A stretch of 64,000 nucleotides of DNA, from NCBI GenBank assembly GCA_041661445.1, contig JBAZUK010000001.1, forward strand, positions 620,001 to 684,000, written 5' to 3'. The translations under genes and the position numbers were made by a program. Shown here in pieces: positions 16,579-25,989 of the stretch. The notes below the pieces were generated by a model, which was given only the letters and a program-made list of their open reading frames with translations, was not told where the DNA came from and did no database searches. The DNA is from JBAZUK01 sp041661445 (GTDB lineage Bacteria; Chlamydiota; Chlamydiia; Chlamydiales; SM23-39). Numbering within the stretch: the stretch's first letter is position 1; the number at the start of each line of letters is the position of its first letter.

Positions 16579-17093
16579 TTTTCTTAATGCATTCTGAAAG
16601 GATCATCTTCTTTATAATAAATAGCAGATGCATTTTTGAAAAATCCTCAATAAGACAAATTTAATAGAATATACTGATTCAATAAAGATTAGCGCGATCG
16701 CTTAACATTTATTTGTGAATTAATTCAATTCTTTCACTATCAAATAAAGAAGTTAAATAGAAGAAAGATTTGTAGATACTCTTGCCGATGATAGCCACTT
16801 TATAGAATGTTTTATGCTATTCATTGGAAAAATATTCAATTTTGAAGAAGTTCTTTCAAAAATCGATTTTTTAGAATTTTTTAATGAGATGTTAAAAAAT
16901 GATGGTAAAAAGAAAGCTGATAATTTTCAACCGGAAAAATTTTTCCCATCATCTCAAAGAGATACCAATGATCCAGAAGAAAAAAGAATGGAAACTTTAA
17001 AAGCTTCGTCTTTTATATGGTTCTGAAAAAAGGTAGGAAGAAGTTAAAAAGTTATTGATAGAATTACAAAAAAATTATGAGAAATTATTTTAG
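16579..17093 (+). pseudogene. Decayed tandem copy of the M48-like peptidase
   Basis: Bases 16579-16735 align with 15741-15900 of the preceding gene, with several small deletions and in-frame stops. A jump then removes about 320 bases of the parent, including the HEIGH motif. Homology resumes at about 16745 (AGAAGTTAAATAGAAGAAAG versus AGAAGTCAAATAGAAGAAAG at 16232) and runs to the stop at 17091-17093. The 3' flanks match too (TAGAAATT...TTAGATGA), so this was a tandem duplication. An open frame at 16814-17026 is a remnant of the C-terminal part and should not be called a gene. Confidence 0.85.
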
Positions 17094-17108
17094 AAATTCA
17101 TTAGATGA

Positions 17109-18791
17109 TTATTCAGCTAAATTTTTTTGATGGACATACCCCAAAAGAGAAAAAACCATCCCAATCCCGCATAAAATACTCAACGCAACAAAAGATGATT
17201 TTTTAGAAGAACTTTTTTGTTTTGATAGGCCGCTGCTAAATTCAGATCTGATCGACTCATCAACAAAATCCAAGGGTCTTTTTTGAGCTTTGTTTTTTAT
17301 GTATCTGGCCTTTGGGTCTAAGGTATTTGCATAGCGAAATATGCTTAAATATTTTTCTTTTTTGTAGGGCTCTTTTTTAGACCACACTGCCAAATGATGC
17401 ATAATGGTATTTCCTAAAGAGTCCTGATATCTCATAAGATTCGGGTATAAGTGATGAAGAAATAAAAAAGCTTCTTCAGAGAGTTGGTTTTTCAATATAT
17501 TAAAAAGCGGATAAAATGAAATTGGAGTTTTTTTTGGTGCTACTGATTCTTTTTCTGAATCTGAATCTTCTTGGTTCTCAATTATTTCGCTTAATAGATA
17601 TTTTGGATTTAAATCATAGATTAATTTTATGAAAGCCTTAAAAAGGTGAAAAGTATTTTTTTTGAATGGAGTTTGACACATAAAAATTAAATAGTTTAAA
17701 AATGTTTCTCCATCAATATCGCAAAGAAATAATGTTCGGGGATCATTTATAAGATTCATAAGAAACTTGATGGCAGGGAAATATTTTTCTAAAACTATTC
17801 TACTCATTTCTTCAATTAAATACTCAGTGTCTGTTTTTTTCTGAATCTCTTCTTTTTCAGATGCGCTTTTTTTATAAAGAAGGTAAATACTTTTTCTAGA
17901 TGTGGGGCGTGAATACATTTCATATATATGAAGTGACTTTATATCTGAGCATGCTATCAATATCATATGAGAAATTATTGATCGTTTCTTTTTATTCAAT
18001 TTTAAAAAAGCATCAGGTCTTAACTGATAAAAAACTGTTATTGCGCTAAGAGATCCTTCTTCTGCAGCAATAATTAGTGGAGTTTTGTTGCTATCATCTT
18101 CTTCATCAATCCAATCGGGGTTTATTTCGTATAATGCTTTTATGGATAAAGGTTTATTTTTTAAAGCGGCGATATGCAGAGGGTTTTGTTTCAAGTTATT
18201 CGGGATAGTAAATATTTCCGGCTGTAAATCATATAATAATTTTAAAGACTTTGGCAGATCCAGCTCAATTACAATATCTAAAATAAAATTGTTTTGAGAG
18301 GTGAAAGTGCAGCTAGGATCATCTGGACTCTTATAACTAAATAAAAATGAGTTTTTTTCAAAAAAAGATCTTATGGTATCGCTGTTTAGGTTTTGAGATG
18401 AAAATAAAGTTATAAGAACCTCATGCATATTTGATAAGTATTTAGCAGATGGTCTTTTAGGTGGTTTCATTCTTTGTGTTTCAAGTCTCGTTATAATAGG
18501 ATAACAAGGAAAGATTTTCGGTTTTAATTCCCAGAGGGCCTGAATAGCCTTGGCTGACTTGACTTTTATTGCTAAAGTCAGGGCTGAATCTCCTTTTTTA
18601 TCTTTAAAGTTTAAAATCCGCGGGTTGCTTATAAAAAAATTCTTAATTATTTCAGTACTGACATTTGGATCAGTGAATAAATAATTAATTAATTGGTATA
18701 AATCCTTTGTGAATCTTTTAGGAAGCTTTCTAGGATAAGAATATTCTTTATTGGATTCTGAATTTGGATAAGAGTGGGGAATTATTGCCAT
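17109..18791 (-). CDS. Ankyrin-type repeat protein with C-terminal membrane anchor
   Basis: A 560-residue protein. About residues 45-270 contain ankyrin-like repeats: KKGDSALTLAIKVKSAKAIQAL, NPLHIAALKNKPLSIKAL and NKTPLIIAAEEGSLSAI are the clearest. An unusual recurring phrase is AL(Y/W)E(I/L)xPxxF, a variant repeat consensus. The C-terminus has a Ser/Lys-rich stretch then one hydrophobic helix (FVALSILCGIGMVFSLLGYV) and a short tail, so it is tail-anchored. No Sec signal. Ankyrin proteins in intracellular bacteria are often type III effectors that bind host proteins; effector status is inference. Convergent with the peptidase pseudogene, 15 bases apart. Confidence 0.75.
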   Translation of the reverse strand: MAIIPHSYPNSESNKEYSYPRKLPKRFTKDLYQLINYLFTDPNVSTEIIKNFFISNPRILNFKDKKGDSALTLAIKVKSAKAIQALWELKPKIFPCYPIITRLETQRMKPPKRPSAKYLSNMHEVLITLFSSQNLNSDTIRSFFEKNSFLFSYKSPDDPSCTFTSQNNFILDIVIELDLPKSLKLLYDLQPEIFTIPNNLKQNPLHIAALKNKPLSIKALYEINPDWIDEEDDSNKTPLIIAAEEGSLSAITVFYQLRPDAFLKLNKKKRSIISHMILIACSDIKSLHIYEMYSRPTSRKSIYLLYKKSASEKEEIQKKTDTEYLIEEMSRIVLEKYFPAIKFLMNLINDPRTLFLCDIDGETFLNYLIFMCQTPFKKNTFHLFKAFIKLIYDLNPKYLLSEIIENQEDSDSEKESVAPKKTPISFYPLFNILKNQLSEEAFLFLHHLYPNLMRYQDSLGNTIMHHLAVWSKKEPYKKEKYLSIFRYANTLDPKARYIKNKAQKRPLDFVDESIRSEFSSGLSKQKSSSKKSSFVALSILCGIGMVFSLLGYVHQKNLAE

Positions 18792-18901
18792 ATAGTAAAT
18801 TTTTTTTTAAGATCATTTAATATAAGCTAAAGAAGAAAAAAATATGTATAAAAAAATTATCAGGATCTAATTTTTTCTATTATGAGAGTATAGTAGAAAA
18901 A

Positions 18902-20380
18902 TTAAAATAACCTCTGGAAGCAGAGCAAGTGAATGTCTTCATGAATATTTTTTCCTTTTGTTGCAAAGAGCAATTCTTTTTTCAACATGCTTACAATTGT
19001 TTCCAGACCATCGTTTGAAAAGAATTTTAAAACCTTAAACAAAACATTTTGAACATTTTGATTTGTCTGCAGAAGATTAATAAGGCCTTTATTGAAAACA
19101 AAAATCAGATCGCCCGGCATTAATGATGCGGCATTTTTAGTAAAATCGATAAATGTCTTTTTCTCTATTGAAAAAATATAAGGATAGGTGAATTTATTGG
19201 AATACAAATTTATAATATTTAAATCTTTGTCTAAATTTAGACTTAATGTTGGAAAATTTTTATTCAATTTCGATTGGTTTTCTTTAAACAATTTATAATT
19301 TGTCAAAAGTTCGTACATTCCATCGAATCCGTTATCTTTAGCTTCAATAAATCGTAATTGTAAAAAGCTGTCTGTTTCTGTTTTTGGAAAATCAAGCAAA
19401 AAGCCTCGCGGCTTAGGGGAATATATATTTATCGAGTCTACAGCTATTGAGTCGGATTGGTTTTCATCTATTACTTTTTTTAACATATGGTTCTGTAAAA
19501 GCATGGAGCATTCATGCTCGCCATACATACGCTCTCTTATTATCGAATTCTCTTTTAGTCTATTGATGTTTTCATATAAGCAGTCGCTTAATATATTTAT
19601 TGTGTTTGAAAGCTCTTCAATTTCTTTGGGACCTTTTAATTCTATCTTATTTCCATAATGACCAGCTGCCAAAAAAAGAGCTGAATTATTTAATCTTTGT
19701 ACAGGTTGCGTTATTCTATTTGCAATTACGAATAATAAAATCAGCATAGAAGTAATAATAATCCCTGAAGCTAATATGATGATCGATAAACCTTCTGATA
19801 ATTTTTTGTTTATGATGTCTAGGTTCATGTCAGCAGCCATATAAGCGATAACATTCTGATCATTGTTTTTGATCGGTGCATATGCAGTAATGACTTTTTT
19901 CAAGGAATCCTTATTTTTATAAGCAGGCGTAAAAAGGACATCTTTTGTTATGAAATAGCTTTTTATCAAAGCTTCTTTTTTTGAAGAAAAATTGCTGGGA
20001 TTTTCAATTTTATCAACGTTAATTTTTTTTACGTTAAATAAGTCTTTAGCTTCTAAAAATGAAATAGAGGTTTTATCTGGCTGGATAAAAACTACATAAA
20101 GGTTAGTGATATCAAGGTCATTTTTTATTCTGGAAAAATCTTCATACAGCATTTTGGTTTGAGGATCAGAGGTCCTAAAGTGAATATGGTCCTGATCAAC
20201 TAAGACTAGGTCTTCAGGCGCGACCATTCCGGCACAAGACACAACAGCTGATTTTAACTTTGTTTTAAAGCCTTCGTAGATTTCTTTATACCATTTATAA
20301 GATAGAATAGATGTTATCGAGATCATTGAGATGATCATGGTCGGCAATAAAAATAGAAGCAGCCTTGTTCGGATTTTCAT
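18902..20380 (-). CDS. RsbU-like membrane protein: sensor region, HAMP and degenerate PP2C domain
   Basis: A 492-residue protein. Membrane helix 1 at about 8-28, extracytoplasmic sensor region (30-195), helix 2 (about 197-220, ILASGIIITSMLILLFVI), HAMP (ITQPVQRLNNSALFLAAGHYG onward, 222-275), then a C-terminal domain with the strand pattern of SpoIIE/RsbU phosphatases. Where active members have GDxLxLYTDGV, this has GDLIFVFNKGL, losing the metal-binding Asp, and the other DG motif is also not evident. It may therefore be a binding, not catalytic, domain. Chlamydial RsbU (CT588) has the same layout and regulates sigma-66 partner switching. Last gene of a three-gene operon, one base after the cNMP-binding gene. 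Confidence 0.72.
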   Translation of the reverse strand: MKIRTRLLLFLLPTMIISMISITSILSYKWYKEIYEGFKTKLKSAVVSCAGMVAPEDLVLVDQDHIHFRTSDPQTKMLYEDFSRIKNDLDITNLYVVFIQPDKTSISFLEAKDLFNVKKINVDKIENPSNFSSKKEALIKSYFITKDVLFTPAYKNKDSLKKVITAYAPIKNNDQNVIAYMAADMNLDIINKKLSEGLSIIILASGIIITSMLILLFVIANRITQPVQRLNNSALFLAAGHYGNKIELKGPKEIEELSNTINILSDCLYENINRLKENSIIRERMYGEHECSMLLQNHMLKKVIDENQSDSIAVDSINIYSPKPRGFLLDFPKTETDSFLQLRFIEAKDNGFDGMYELLTNYKLFKENQSKLNKNFPTLSLNLDKDLNIINLYSNKFTYPYIFSIEKKTFIDFTKNAASLMPGDLIFVFNKGLINLLQTNQNVQNVLFKVLKFFSNDGLETIVSMLKKELLFATKGKNIHEDIHLLCFQRLF

Positions 20381-20381
20381 T

Positions 20382-20801
20382 TCAGTGCCTGTGTTTCATG
20401 TTGTGAGAATACGTATTTAAAAGAGATATTGCAACAGAGGGACATTCAGAAATTATATTTAACAGGTTTGTCTTATTGATGCTTAAAAATAGAGTGTCTT
20501 CAAAACACGAAACATTATAAGTTCTAGGTTTTTCATTAAATAACGACTCATCCCCAAAAAAATCATTGGATTGCAGCAGTTTAATAATTTTTAAGTTTTC
20601 ATCTAAAATTCTAATAGAGCCTTTTACTATGAAATACATTCGATTGGCAATCTGATTAACTTCAAAAACCTTTTCGTCTTTTTCATAAATATCCTGGTGC
20701 ATTTTATCAGCTATCGCGATTAATAGATCTAAATCAAGATCATTAAAAAGGGTAGTGTTTTTTAAAAAAAATGCTTTTTCTATTAAACTTAATTCTTTCA
20801 T
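20382..20801 (-). CDS. Cyclic nucleotide-binding domain protein
   Basis: A 139-residue single-domain protein of the CRP/cNMP-binding fold. Strands and glycine turns match: EVNQIANRMYFIVKGSIRIL, then DFFGDESLFNEKPRTYNV, which corresponds to the phosphate-binding cassette FGE(I/L)AL...R(T/A)A. The cassette's Glu and Arg appear as Glu (in GDES) and Arg (in KPRTY), so ligand binding is plausible. No DNA-binding domain, so it is not a CRP-type transcription factor. Its ATG overlaps the transporter-like gene stop by four bases, and it precedes the RsbU-like gene by one base, so it likely acts with both. Confidence 0.82.
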   Translation of the reverse strand: MKELSLIEKAFFLKNTTLFNDLDLDLLIAIADKMHQDIYEKDEKVFEVNQIANRMYFIVKGSIRILDENLKIIKLLQSNDFFGDESLFNEKPRTYNVSCFEDTLFLSINKTNLLNIISECPSVAISLLNTYSHNMKHRH

Positions 20802-23590
20802 AATTCTAACAACTCATATGTAAATTGATGAAAAGATTCATCAGATTTTTTAATTTGTTCTCTTAATGACTGCTGCCAGTTTGGCATTTGTAACTTAGCT
20901 TTTAAATGGGCTGCAATGATTTTATCAAAAAATAAATGCGAGTTTTCCAATTTGTCTAAAAGCTGTTTTAGGTTTAAAGAGGTATCTATCTGCTTAGCGC
21001 TTAATTGTAATTTGTATTCCAAGGGGGAATCATCTATTAAAGGAAGTATTTGTGAAAAAAGATCTCTTTGAATGCTTTTTTCTAAAGTTTCAATAGCATG
21101 GGCATGAGATTTTGTAGTTTTGGAATGCAGAGCTTTAACAATTAGCTCGCAGTCTTCAATAAGGGAGGCCTCGGCTAGAATATATATAATAAAATCAATG
21201 ATTGATTTGTAACCTGTCTGCAGGGCGTTTTGTAAAAGTGATAGATCATATAGAGGATATTTGTTCTGGATTGTTTTTGCCCAATAAAAATAAAAGTGAG
21301 CTTTTTCAATTTCCACAGTAACTATATCGATCAAATTGTTCTTTAAGTGAGCTAAAGAAAGTTTTGCTAAAATTTTTCCGGCTAATATTCTAGCTCTTTC
21401 ATTTAAGGTCATATCTTTTAAAATTGCAGTAAGATGTGGAACTGTTTTCAATCCCATTTTAATGATGATATCTTCAGCTGTTCTTCTTACGATGGGTCTT
21501 AAATTGTATGATAACTTGATGATATCTTTAATTGTCGTAGAATCATTAATGTTCCCAAGAGCTTTTAAACAGTTTATCCTGAGCTGAATGTCAGTAGCGT
21601 TTTTAATTGCTTCTATTATCTTTGATGCATATTTTGAATCAGATTTGTCTGTGATTTTTGCAAGGGCGGAGGCTGCTTTTCTTTTAATTGTAAGATTTTC
21701 GTGAGACAAATATTTTATTGCTGCAGCGACTGCTTCGTCAGAATCATCCAAACTCAAAATTTCAAGCCCCATACAGATTTCATCGGTTTGATTAAAATTA
21801 AACAAAAGCTGCAACTCTTTTTGCGCGATTGTTCTATTTAAAGATGCATTTAAAATAGCATCATTGGATTTAAAATGTTTTAGACTGATTATTGCGCTTG
21901 CCCGCAGGATTAGATCTTTACTATCTAAATCGACTTTTATTTTTTCAGGATTTATCAATCCCTTTTTTGCTAAATAAAGATGTGATTTTTTGATAATTGA
22001 ATCGTCATTGGAATATTCTTTAAAGTCATTTATCAGATCAATTACCTTAGAATCATTTGAAAAGGAAGAGTTTTCTAAAATATCTATCGCTGAAGATTTT
22101 TCATTGGATTGAAGATTGGCAATAGAAAATAAGACTTTCTCAAGCAGTTTATAATCATTGAAGGCAAGTAGCGTTTCAAGAGCTAATAATTTAGTCGTTT
22201 GATTTTCTGAATTTAATGCTTCCAGTAAAGCTCTTTTCGTTTCCTTTTTTTCCTTTATGGACATTTTTTTTATCCAATCAATTGTTTTTCTTTTAAAACG
22301 CAGAGAATTTTCTTTTAAAGCTTTAAAGATTGATATTGGATAAAAATATCTTACAAAAATAGCAAGCCCGATAAAGATTACTGAAAGCATGAGCCCGAAA
22401 ATTTTATTCTGATCTTTTAAAAGAAGCAAAAATACTGTACTGAACAACATGCCGACCGGTTCAAAGAAAGAGTCATTGATAAGCCTTAAAACTCCTCTTA
22501 ATTTAACAGGGGCAGCATTTATCAGGAGATTGAAATTATTGTCTTCAACAGTAAACAGTATGCATTCTATGGCAACAATTGCTAGAATTACCATAAAAAG
22601 AGATTCATATAAAGACCATTCAGAATATAAAAACATGAAATAAATAGGGGGCAGCAATATCAAATTGGCGACTCCGATCCTTGTTACCATTTTTCTATAG
22701 AAAAATATTCCAATGATGATATTGATCGCGGCAATAAAAGCTTTTAATTTACCAAGAAGTATGGGAATACTCGAATCTATTGCGATGGCTGGTGTTGCTG
22801 TAAATAATTTTTGAATGGAATCCAGATAACCATATTCTGTACATGTTCTTAAAAGCTGTACGATCAGACTCATGGCTACTACAAAAGTAGTGTAAGGAGA
22901 TTTGCAGAATTCTCTAAAGATAACTGAAAAAGTTTTTTTTCCGCCGGAAAAATAATCTTCTGTTACATCATCTTCCATAACCGGCACTTTAGTAGTAATT
23001 TTTTTAGCTTGGAAAATTGAGATGATCATGGTTATTACAACTATTGAAAAAAGTACCGCAGGCCCTAATGTTTTATAGGCCCTATTGATCAAAGTTCCCG
23101 AGATGACATAACCTAGAAAATATGCAGCATTATAAACACCAAAAAGTCTTTTGGCATCTTGCAGATCATGGTATTGATCCAAAAAAATCCAAAAGCATGC
23201 CATTAGAGAGGAGCTGAATATGTGTGAAAATATTTTAAGAAAATACCAGAACCAGCGGGGAGGCGTTGTGAATAGCGCGACTGTGATGATAGAGTAAGCA
23301 ACAGCAGCAATACTCATGGTAAATATCATTATTTTGTAAGGAGAGGTAAATCTTAAAAGATAAATATATAAACACGACACACCGATCAGTATTAATGCAA
23401 TGATCAGATAGGCATTTGGAAGGAAAGCTGCTCCAATTTGTTCTGTAAAAAGACCAATGCCAAGAGTGTCTGCGATGCAGCTTCCAATAGCCCAAACTGT
23501 AGCAAGTGTGATGAATCTAAAAACATTTTTTTCTTCGCCGGGAAAGATACCAAATACTTTACGAATAAAGTGGTGCAACTTTAACCTCAT
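20798..23590 (-). CDS. Nucleotide-transporter-like (Npt/MFS) protein with C-terminal HEAT repeats
   Basis: A 930-residue protein in two parts. Residues about 20-430 hold 11-12 membrane helices resembling the ATP/ADP translocase (NTT/Npt) branch of transporters, with phrases such as AKRLFGVYNAAYFLGYVISG. Residues about 440-930 are a helical solenoid of HEAT-like repeats (ALLEALNSENQTTKLLALETL, AIKYLSHENLTIKRKAASAL and others). Canonical chlamydial NTTs are about 500 residues without HEAT repeats, so this is probably not the energy-parasitism transporter but a regulatory or sensing relative. Similar Npt-HEAT-cNMP fusions exist in other bacteria; here the cNMP part is a separate gene. First gene of its operon. 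Confidence 0.7.
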   Translation of the reverse strand: MRLKLHHFIRKVFGIFPGEEKNVFRFITLATVWAIGSCIADTLGIGLFTEQIGAAFLPNAYLIIALILIGVSCLYIYLLRFTSPYKIMIFTMSIAAVAYSIITVALFTTPPRWFWYFLKIFSHIFSSSLMACFWIFLDQYHDLQDAKRLFGVYNAAYFLGYVISGTLINRAYKTLGPAVLFSIVVITMIISIFQAKKITTKVPVMEDDVTEDYFSGGKKTFSVIFREFCKSPYTTFVVAMSLIVQLLRTCTEYGYLDSIQKLFTATPAIAIDSSIPILLGKLKAFIAAINIIIGIFFYRKMVTRIGVANLILLPPIYFMFLYSEWSLYESLFMVILAIVAIECILFTVEDNNFNLLINAAPVKLRGVLRLINDSFFEPVGMLFSTVFLLLLKDQNKIFGLMLSVIFIGLAIFVRYFYPISIFKALKENSLRFKRKTIDWIKKMSIKEKKETKRALLEALNSENQTTKLLALETLLAFNDYKLLEKVLFSIANLQSNEKSSAIDILENSSFSNDSKVIDLINDFKEYSNDDSIIKKSHLYLAKKGLINPEKIKVDLDSKDLILRASAIISLKHFKSNDAILNASLNRTIAQKELQLLFNFNQTDEICMGLEILSLDDSDEAVAAAIKYLSHENLTIKRKAASALAKITDKSDSKYASKIIEAIKNATDIQLRINCLKALGNINDSTTIKDIIKLSYNLRPIVRRTAEDIIIKMGLKTVPHLTAILKDMTLNERARILAGKILAKLSLAHLKNNLIDIVTVEIEKAHFYFYWAKTIQNKYPLYDLSLLQNALQTGYKSIIDFIIYILAEASLIEDCELIVKALHSKTTKSHAHAIETLEKSIQRDLFSQILPLIDDSPLEYKLQLSAKQIDTSLNLKQLLDKLENSHLFFDKIIAAHLKAKLQMPNWQQSLREQIKKSDESFHQFTYELLEL

Positions 23591-23768
23591 TCTTTAAAAA
23601 AAAATTATTTAGAAATTTCACATTAACAATAAAGATTGTAACTTTATTGAGATTAATTTGCAGTAAATTCTATTAAAAAAAACTCAAAAAATAAAAAAAA
23701 TAAATAGAATTTTTATCATTTTTTTTCTTAAATTTGTGTATTATAAATTTAATATTTATTGGAATCAG

Positions 23769-24722
23769 ATGATGGAACTTAAAAAATTAGTTATAATTGG
23801 CTCAGGGCCAGCCGCTTATACTGCAGCTATTTATTCAGCGAGGGCTGATTTGTTTCCGGTTGTTTTCGAAGGTTTCATGTCAGGAACCATTGGCGGGCAG
23901 CTGATGAGCACAACCGAAATTGAGAATTTCCCAGGATTCCCTAGTGGTATTTTAGGACCTAAACTAATGGAAAATATGAAGCAGCAGGCAGCTAGGTTTG
24001 GGTCTATCTGTTTAATGGAAGATGTTATAAATGTCGACCTTTCTAAAAAACCATATTTAATTACAGGAACAAAATCAAAATTTTTGACAAACGCTTTGAT
24101 TATCGCTACAGGAGCAAATGCAAAAAGGTTATCAATACCAGGAGCTAATAGCGGGGAGTTTTGGCAGAAAGGAGTAACTGCTTGCGCTATATGCGATGGA
24201 GCTGCGCCAATTTTTAGAGATAAGAATCTATTTGTCATTGGCGGCGGGGATAGCGCTGTTGAAGAAGCTGTTTTTTTAACCAAATACGCTAAAAAGGTTT
24301 ATATCGTCCACAGAAGAGACAGTTTCAGAGCATCCAAAATTATGGTTGACAGAGCCTCAAACCATCCGAAAATTGAAGTGTTATGGAATACGGAGATTGT
24401 CCAGATTTTAGGCGATAATGTTGTTAAAGAAGTTATTTTGTTCAATAACAAGACTAATGCAAAAGAAAAAAGAGAAGCCGGAGGCGTGTTTTTTGCTATA
24501 GGGCATACTCCTAATACTGATTTTTTAAAAGGTCAGCTGGAACTTGAAGCAAATGGTTACATAAAAGTTGAAAAGGGAACGACAAAAACTTCTAAAGAAG
24601 GTGTTTTTGCCGCTGGAGATGTTCAGGATCATGTATACAGACAGGCAATAACAGCTGCCGGTTCAGGATGTATGGCGGCATTAAATGCTGAAAAGTATTT
24701 AGTAGAGAATGGTCACGACTGA
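23769..24722 (+). CDS. trxB: Thioredoxin reductase
   Basis: A 317-residue flavoenzyme reducing thioredoxin with NADPH. FAD-binding GSGPAAYTAAIYSARA at the N-terminus, redox pair Cys139-Cys142 in CAICDG, NADPH-binding GGGDSAVEEA, and the C-terminal FAD motif GVFAAGDVQD. The ATG at 23769 (or 23772) is chosen over the upstream GTG at 23736 because TrxB proteins begin just before the KKLVIIGSGPA strand. A TATTAT/TATAAA box overlaps the upstream region. The next gene starts in a TGATG overlap. Confidence 0.96.
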   Translation: MMELKKLVIIGSGPAAYTAAIYSARADLFPVVFEGFMSGTIGGQLMSTTEIENFPGFPSGILGPKLMENMKQQAARFGSICLMEDVINVDLSKKPYLITGTKSKFLTNALIIATGANAKRLSIPGANSGEFWQKGVTACAICDGAAPIFRDKNLFVIGGGDSAVEEAVFLTKYAKKVYIVHRRDSFRASKIMVDRASNHPKIEVLWNTEIVQILGDNVVKEVILFNNKTNAKEKREAGGVFFAIGHTPNTDFLKGQLELEANGYIKVEKGTTKTSKEGVFAAGDVQDHVYRQAITAAGSGCMAALNAEKYLVENGHD

Positions 24723-25534
24723 TGAAAAAGCTTTTTTTCGTGCTTACTTTGTTTTTTGCAAGTTCTTTAGCTTCTTTAGAAAAAGCTCCTTGGTTCGGCA
24801 ATGTTTATGAATTTCATTTTTTCAGTAAATATACCTATTCCCATTATAGAAAAATAAATGGAGCGATCATCCAGTTAGATAAGGCATCTAATGATAATCT
24901 TTTACATTTTGATCTATCTTTTTCTCCAACCTGTCAGTGGAATATAGATTCAGATTTGGAATTTGTTGCTACGCCAAGAGAGAATTTTAATTTTAGTTCG
25001 GTAGCTTTTCAGGGAAGATATTTATTTAAAGACGACATTATCGGAGATCCTTTTAGCTTATATATGGGGGGCGATTTTAGAGTTGTTTCATCTGAGAGCT
25101 TAAAAGATGTTAGCATTTTATATCATTCTAACCTCGAGTTTGAATACAACTTAGGTCTGGGTAAAGAAATTTCACAAAATGATACTTGGAGATTAAGGTT
25201 TTGGCTTTATGGTTTGCTCGGTATAGCCAATAAAGGCTCTCCTTGGATTAAAGGAGAAGCTTCTTTAGAAGGAAACGTTAACGAAAGAAGAAAATGGGCC
25301 TTATTTTTAGAGGGAATGCATGGCTATGGTCATCAAAATAAAATTAACCCCTTCGATTTCAATGGATATGCAAAAATTAGAGAAGAGAATTTAGATATTG
25401 GTTTCAGATATGGTTTTAGAATGAATGTCTGGGGTACTCTTAGCCTTGAATATAAAAGAAGACTTACGGCAAAGCTTTGTCCGGAAAATGTAAATTTTTT
25501 TACGGTAAGTTATCTTCTTCCTTTTTCTTTCTAA
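24722..25534 (+). CDS. Predicted outer-membrane beta-barrel protein, unknown
   Basis: A 270-residue protein with a signal peptide (MKKLFFVLTLFFASSLA, then SLEKAPW). The rest alternates polar and hydrophobic residues in beta-hairpin fashion, with many aromatics, and ends in phenylalanine (YLLPFSF), the recognition signal for BamA. Likely a 10-12 strand barrel in the outer membrane. I do not recognise a specific family. Its ATG shares a base with the trxB stop (TGATG), so it is co-translated with trxB. Ends 60 bases from the convergent acpS. Confidence 0.68.
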   Translation: MKKLFFVLTLFFASSLASLEKAPWFGNVYEFHFFSKYTYSHYRKINGAIIQLDKASNDNLLHFDLSFSPTCQWNIDSDLEFVATPRENFNFSSVAFQGRYLFKDDIIGDPFSLYMGGDFRVVSSESLKDVSILYHSNLEFEYNLGLGKEISQNDTWRLRFWLYGLLGIANKGSPWIKGEASLEGNVNERRKWALFLEGMHGYGHQNKINPFDFNGYAKIREENLDIGFRYGFRMNVWGTLSLEYKRRLTAKLCPENVNFFTVSYLLPFSF

Positions 25535-25593
25535 AAGTTTAATTGCTGGACCTTAAATTATTGGTGCTTTTGCTTAATGTAAAATATTATTTT

Positions 25594-25989
25594 TTAATTT
25601 TTACTTATACAAAAAGCCGTCGCATAGGCATTACAATGAGACATTGTAATAGAAATTTTAGGGAAACCAAGTTTCTTATTCAATTCATCAGATAACTTGA
25701 CATATGGCTTGCCATTTAATTCATTTAAAATTTCAATTTCCAAAAAGGAAATTTCTTTTCCAAAGCCGGTACCAAAGGATTTGACGACGGCTTCTTTTGC
25801 TGCAAACCTAGCGGCAAAATGAGAAAAAGGATCTTTAAATTTTAAACAGTATTTTTTTTCATTTTCAGAAAATAATTTATTAAGGAAAGGCTCTTTTCTT
25901 CTGTTATAGGCTTCTTTTAATCTTTTTATTTCGATAATATCGCAGCCGATTCCATCAATCTCAATATTAAGATTCTTCTTCTTCTTCAT
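25594..25989 (-). CDS. acpS: Holo-[acyl-carrier-protein] synthase
   Basis: A 131-residue phosphopantetheinyl transferase that activates AcpP. The Mg2+-binding N-terminus GIGCDIIEIKRL and the central FAARFAAKEAVVKSFGTG motif are both intact. The frame is open back to 26019, but AcpS proteins begin only a few residues before GIGCD; the ATG at 25989 gives a 12-residue Lys-rich lead and a 23-base overlap with the preceding PIN/TRAM gene. No in-frame start follows that gene's stop. AcpS next to trxB also occurs in Chlamydia (CT099-CT100). Confidence 0.92.
   Translation of the reverse strand: MKKKKNLNIEIDGIGCDIIEIKRLKEAYNRRKEPFLNKLFSENEKKYCLKFKDPFSHFAARFAAKEAVVKSFGTGFGKEISFLEIEILNELNGKPYVKLSDELNKKLGFPKISITMSHCNAYATAFCISKN

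Noticed and set aside
16814..17026. A 70-residue frame after the M48-like gene
   Set aside because: It is the C-terminal remnant of a decayed duplicate; homologous sequence extends on both sides out of frame.
14954..17108. Insertion sequence or integrase remnant around the M48-like genes
   Set aside because: No transposase motif, terminal inverted repeat or target-site duplication could be found; duplication explains what is seen.
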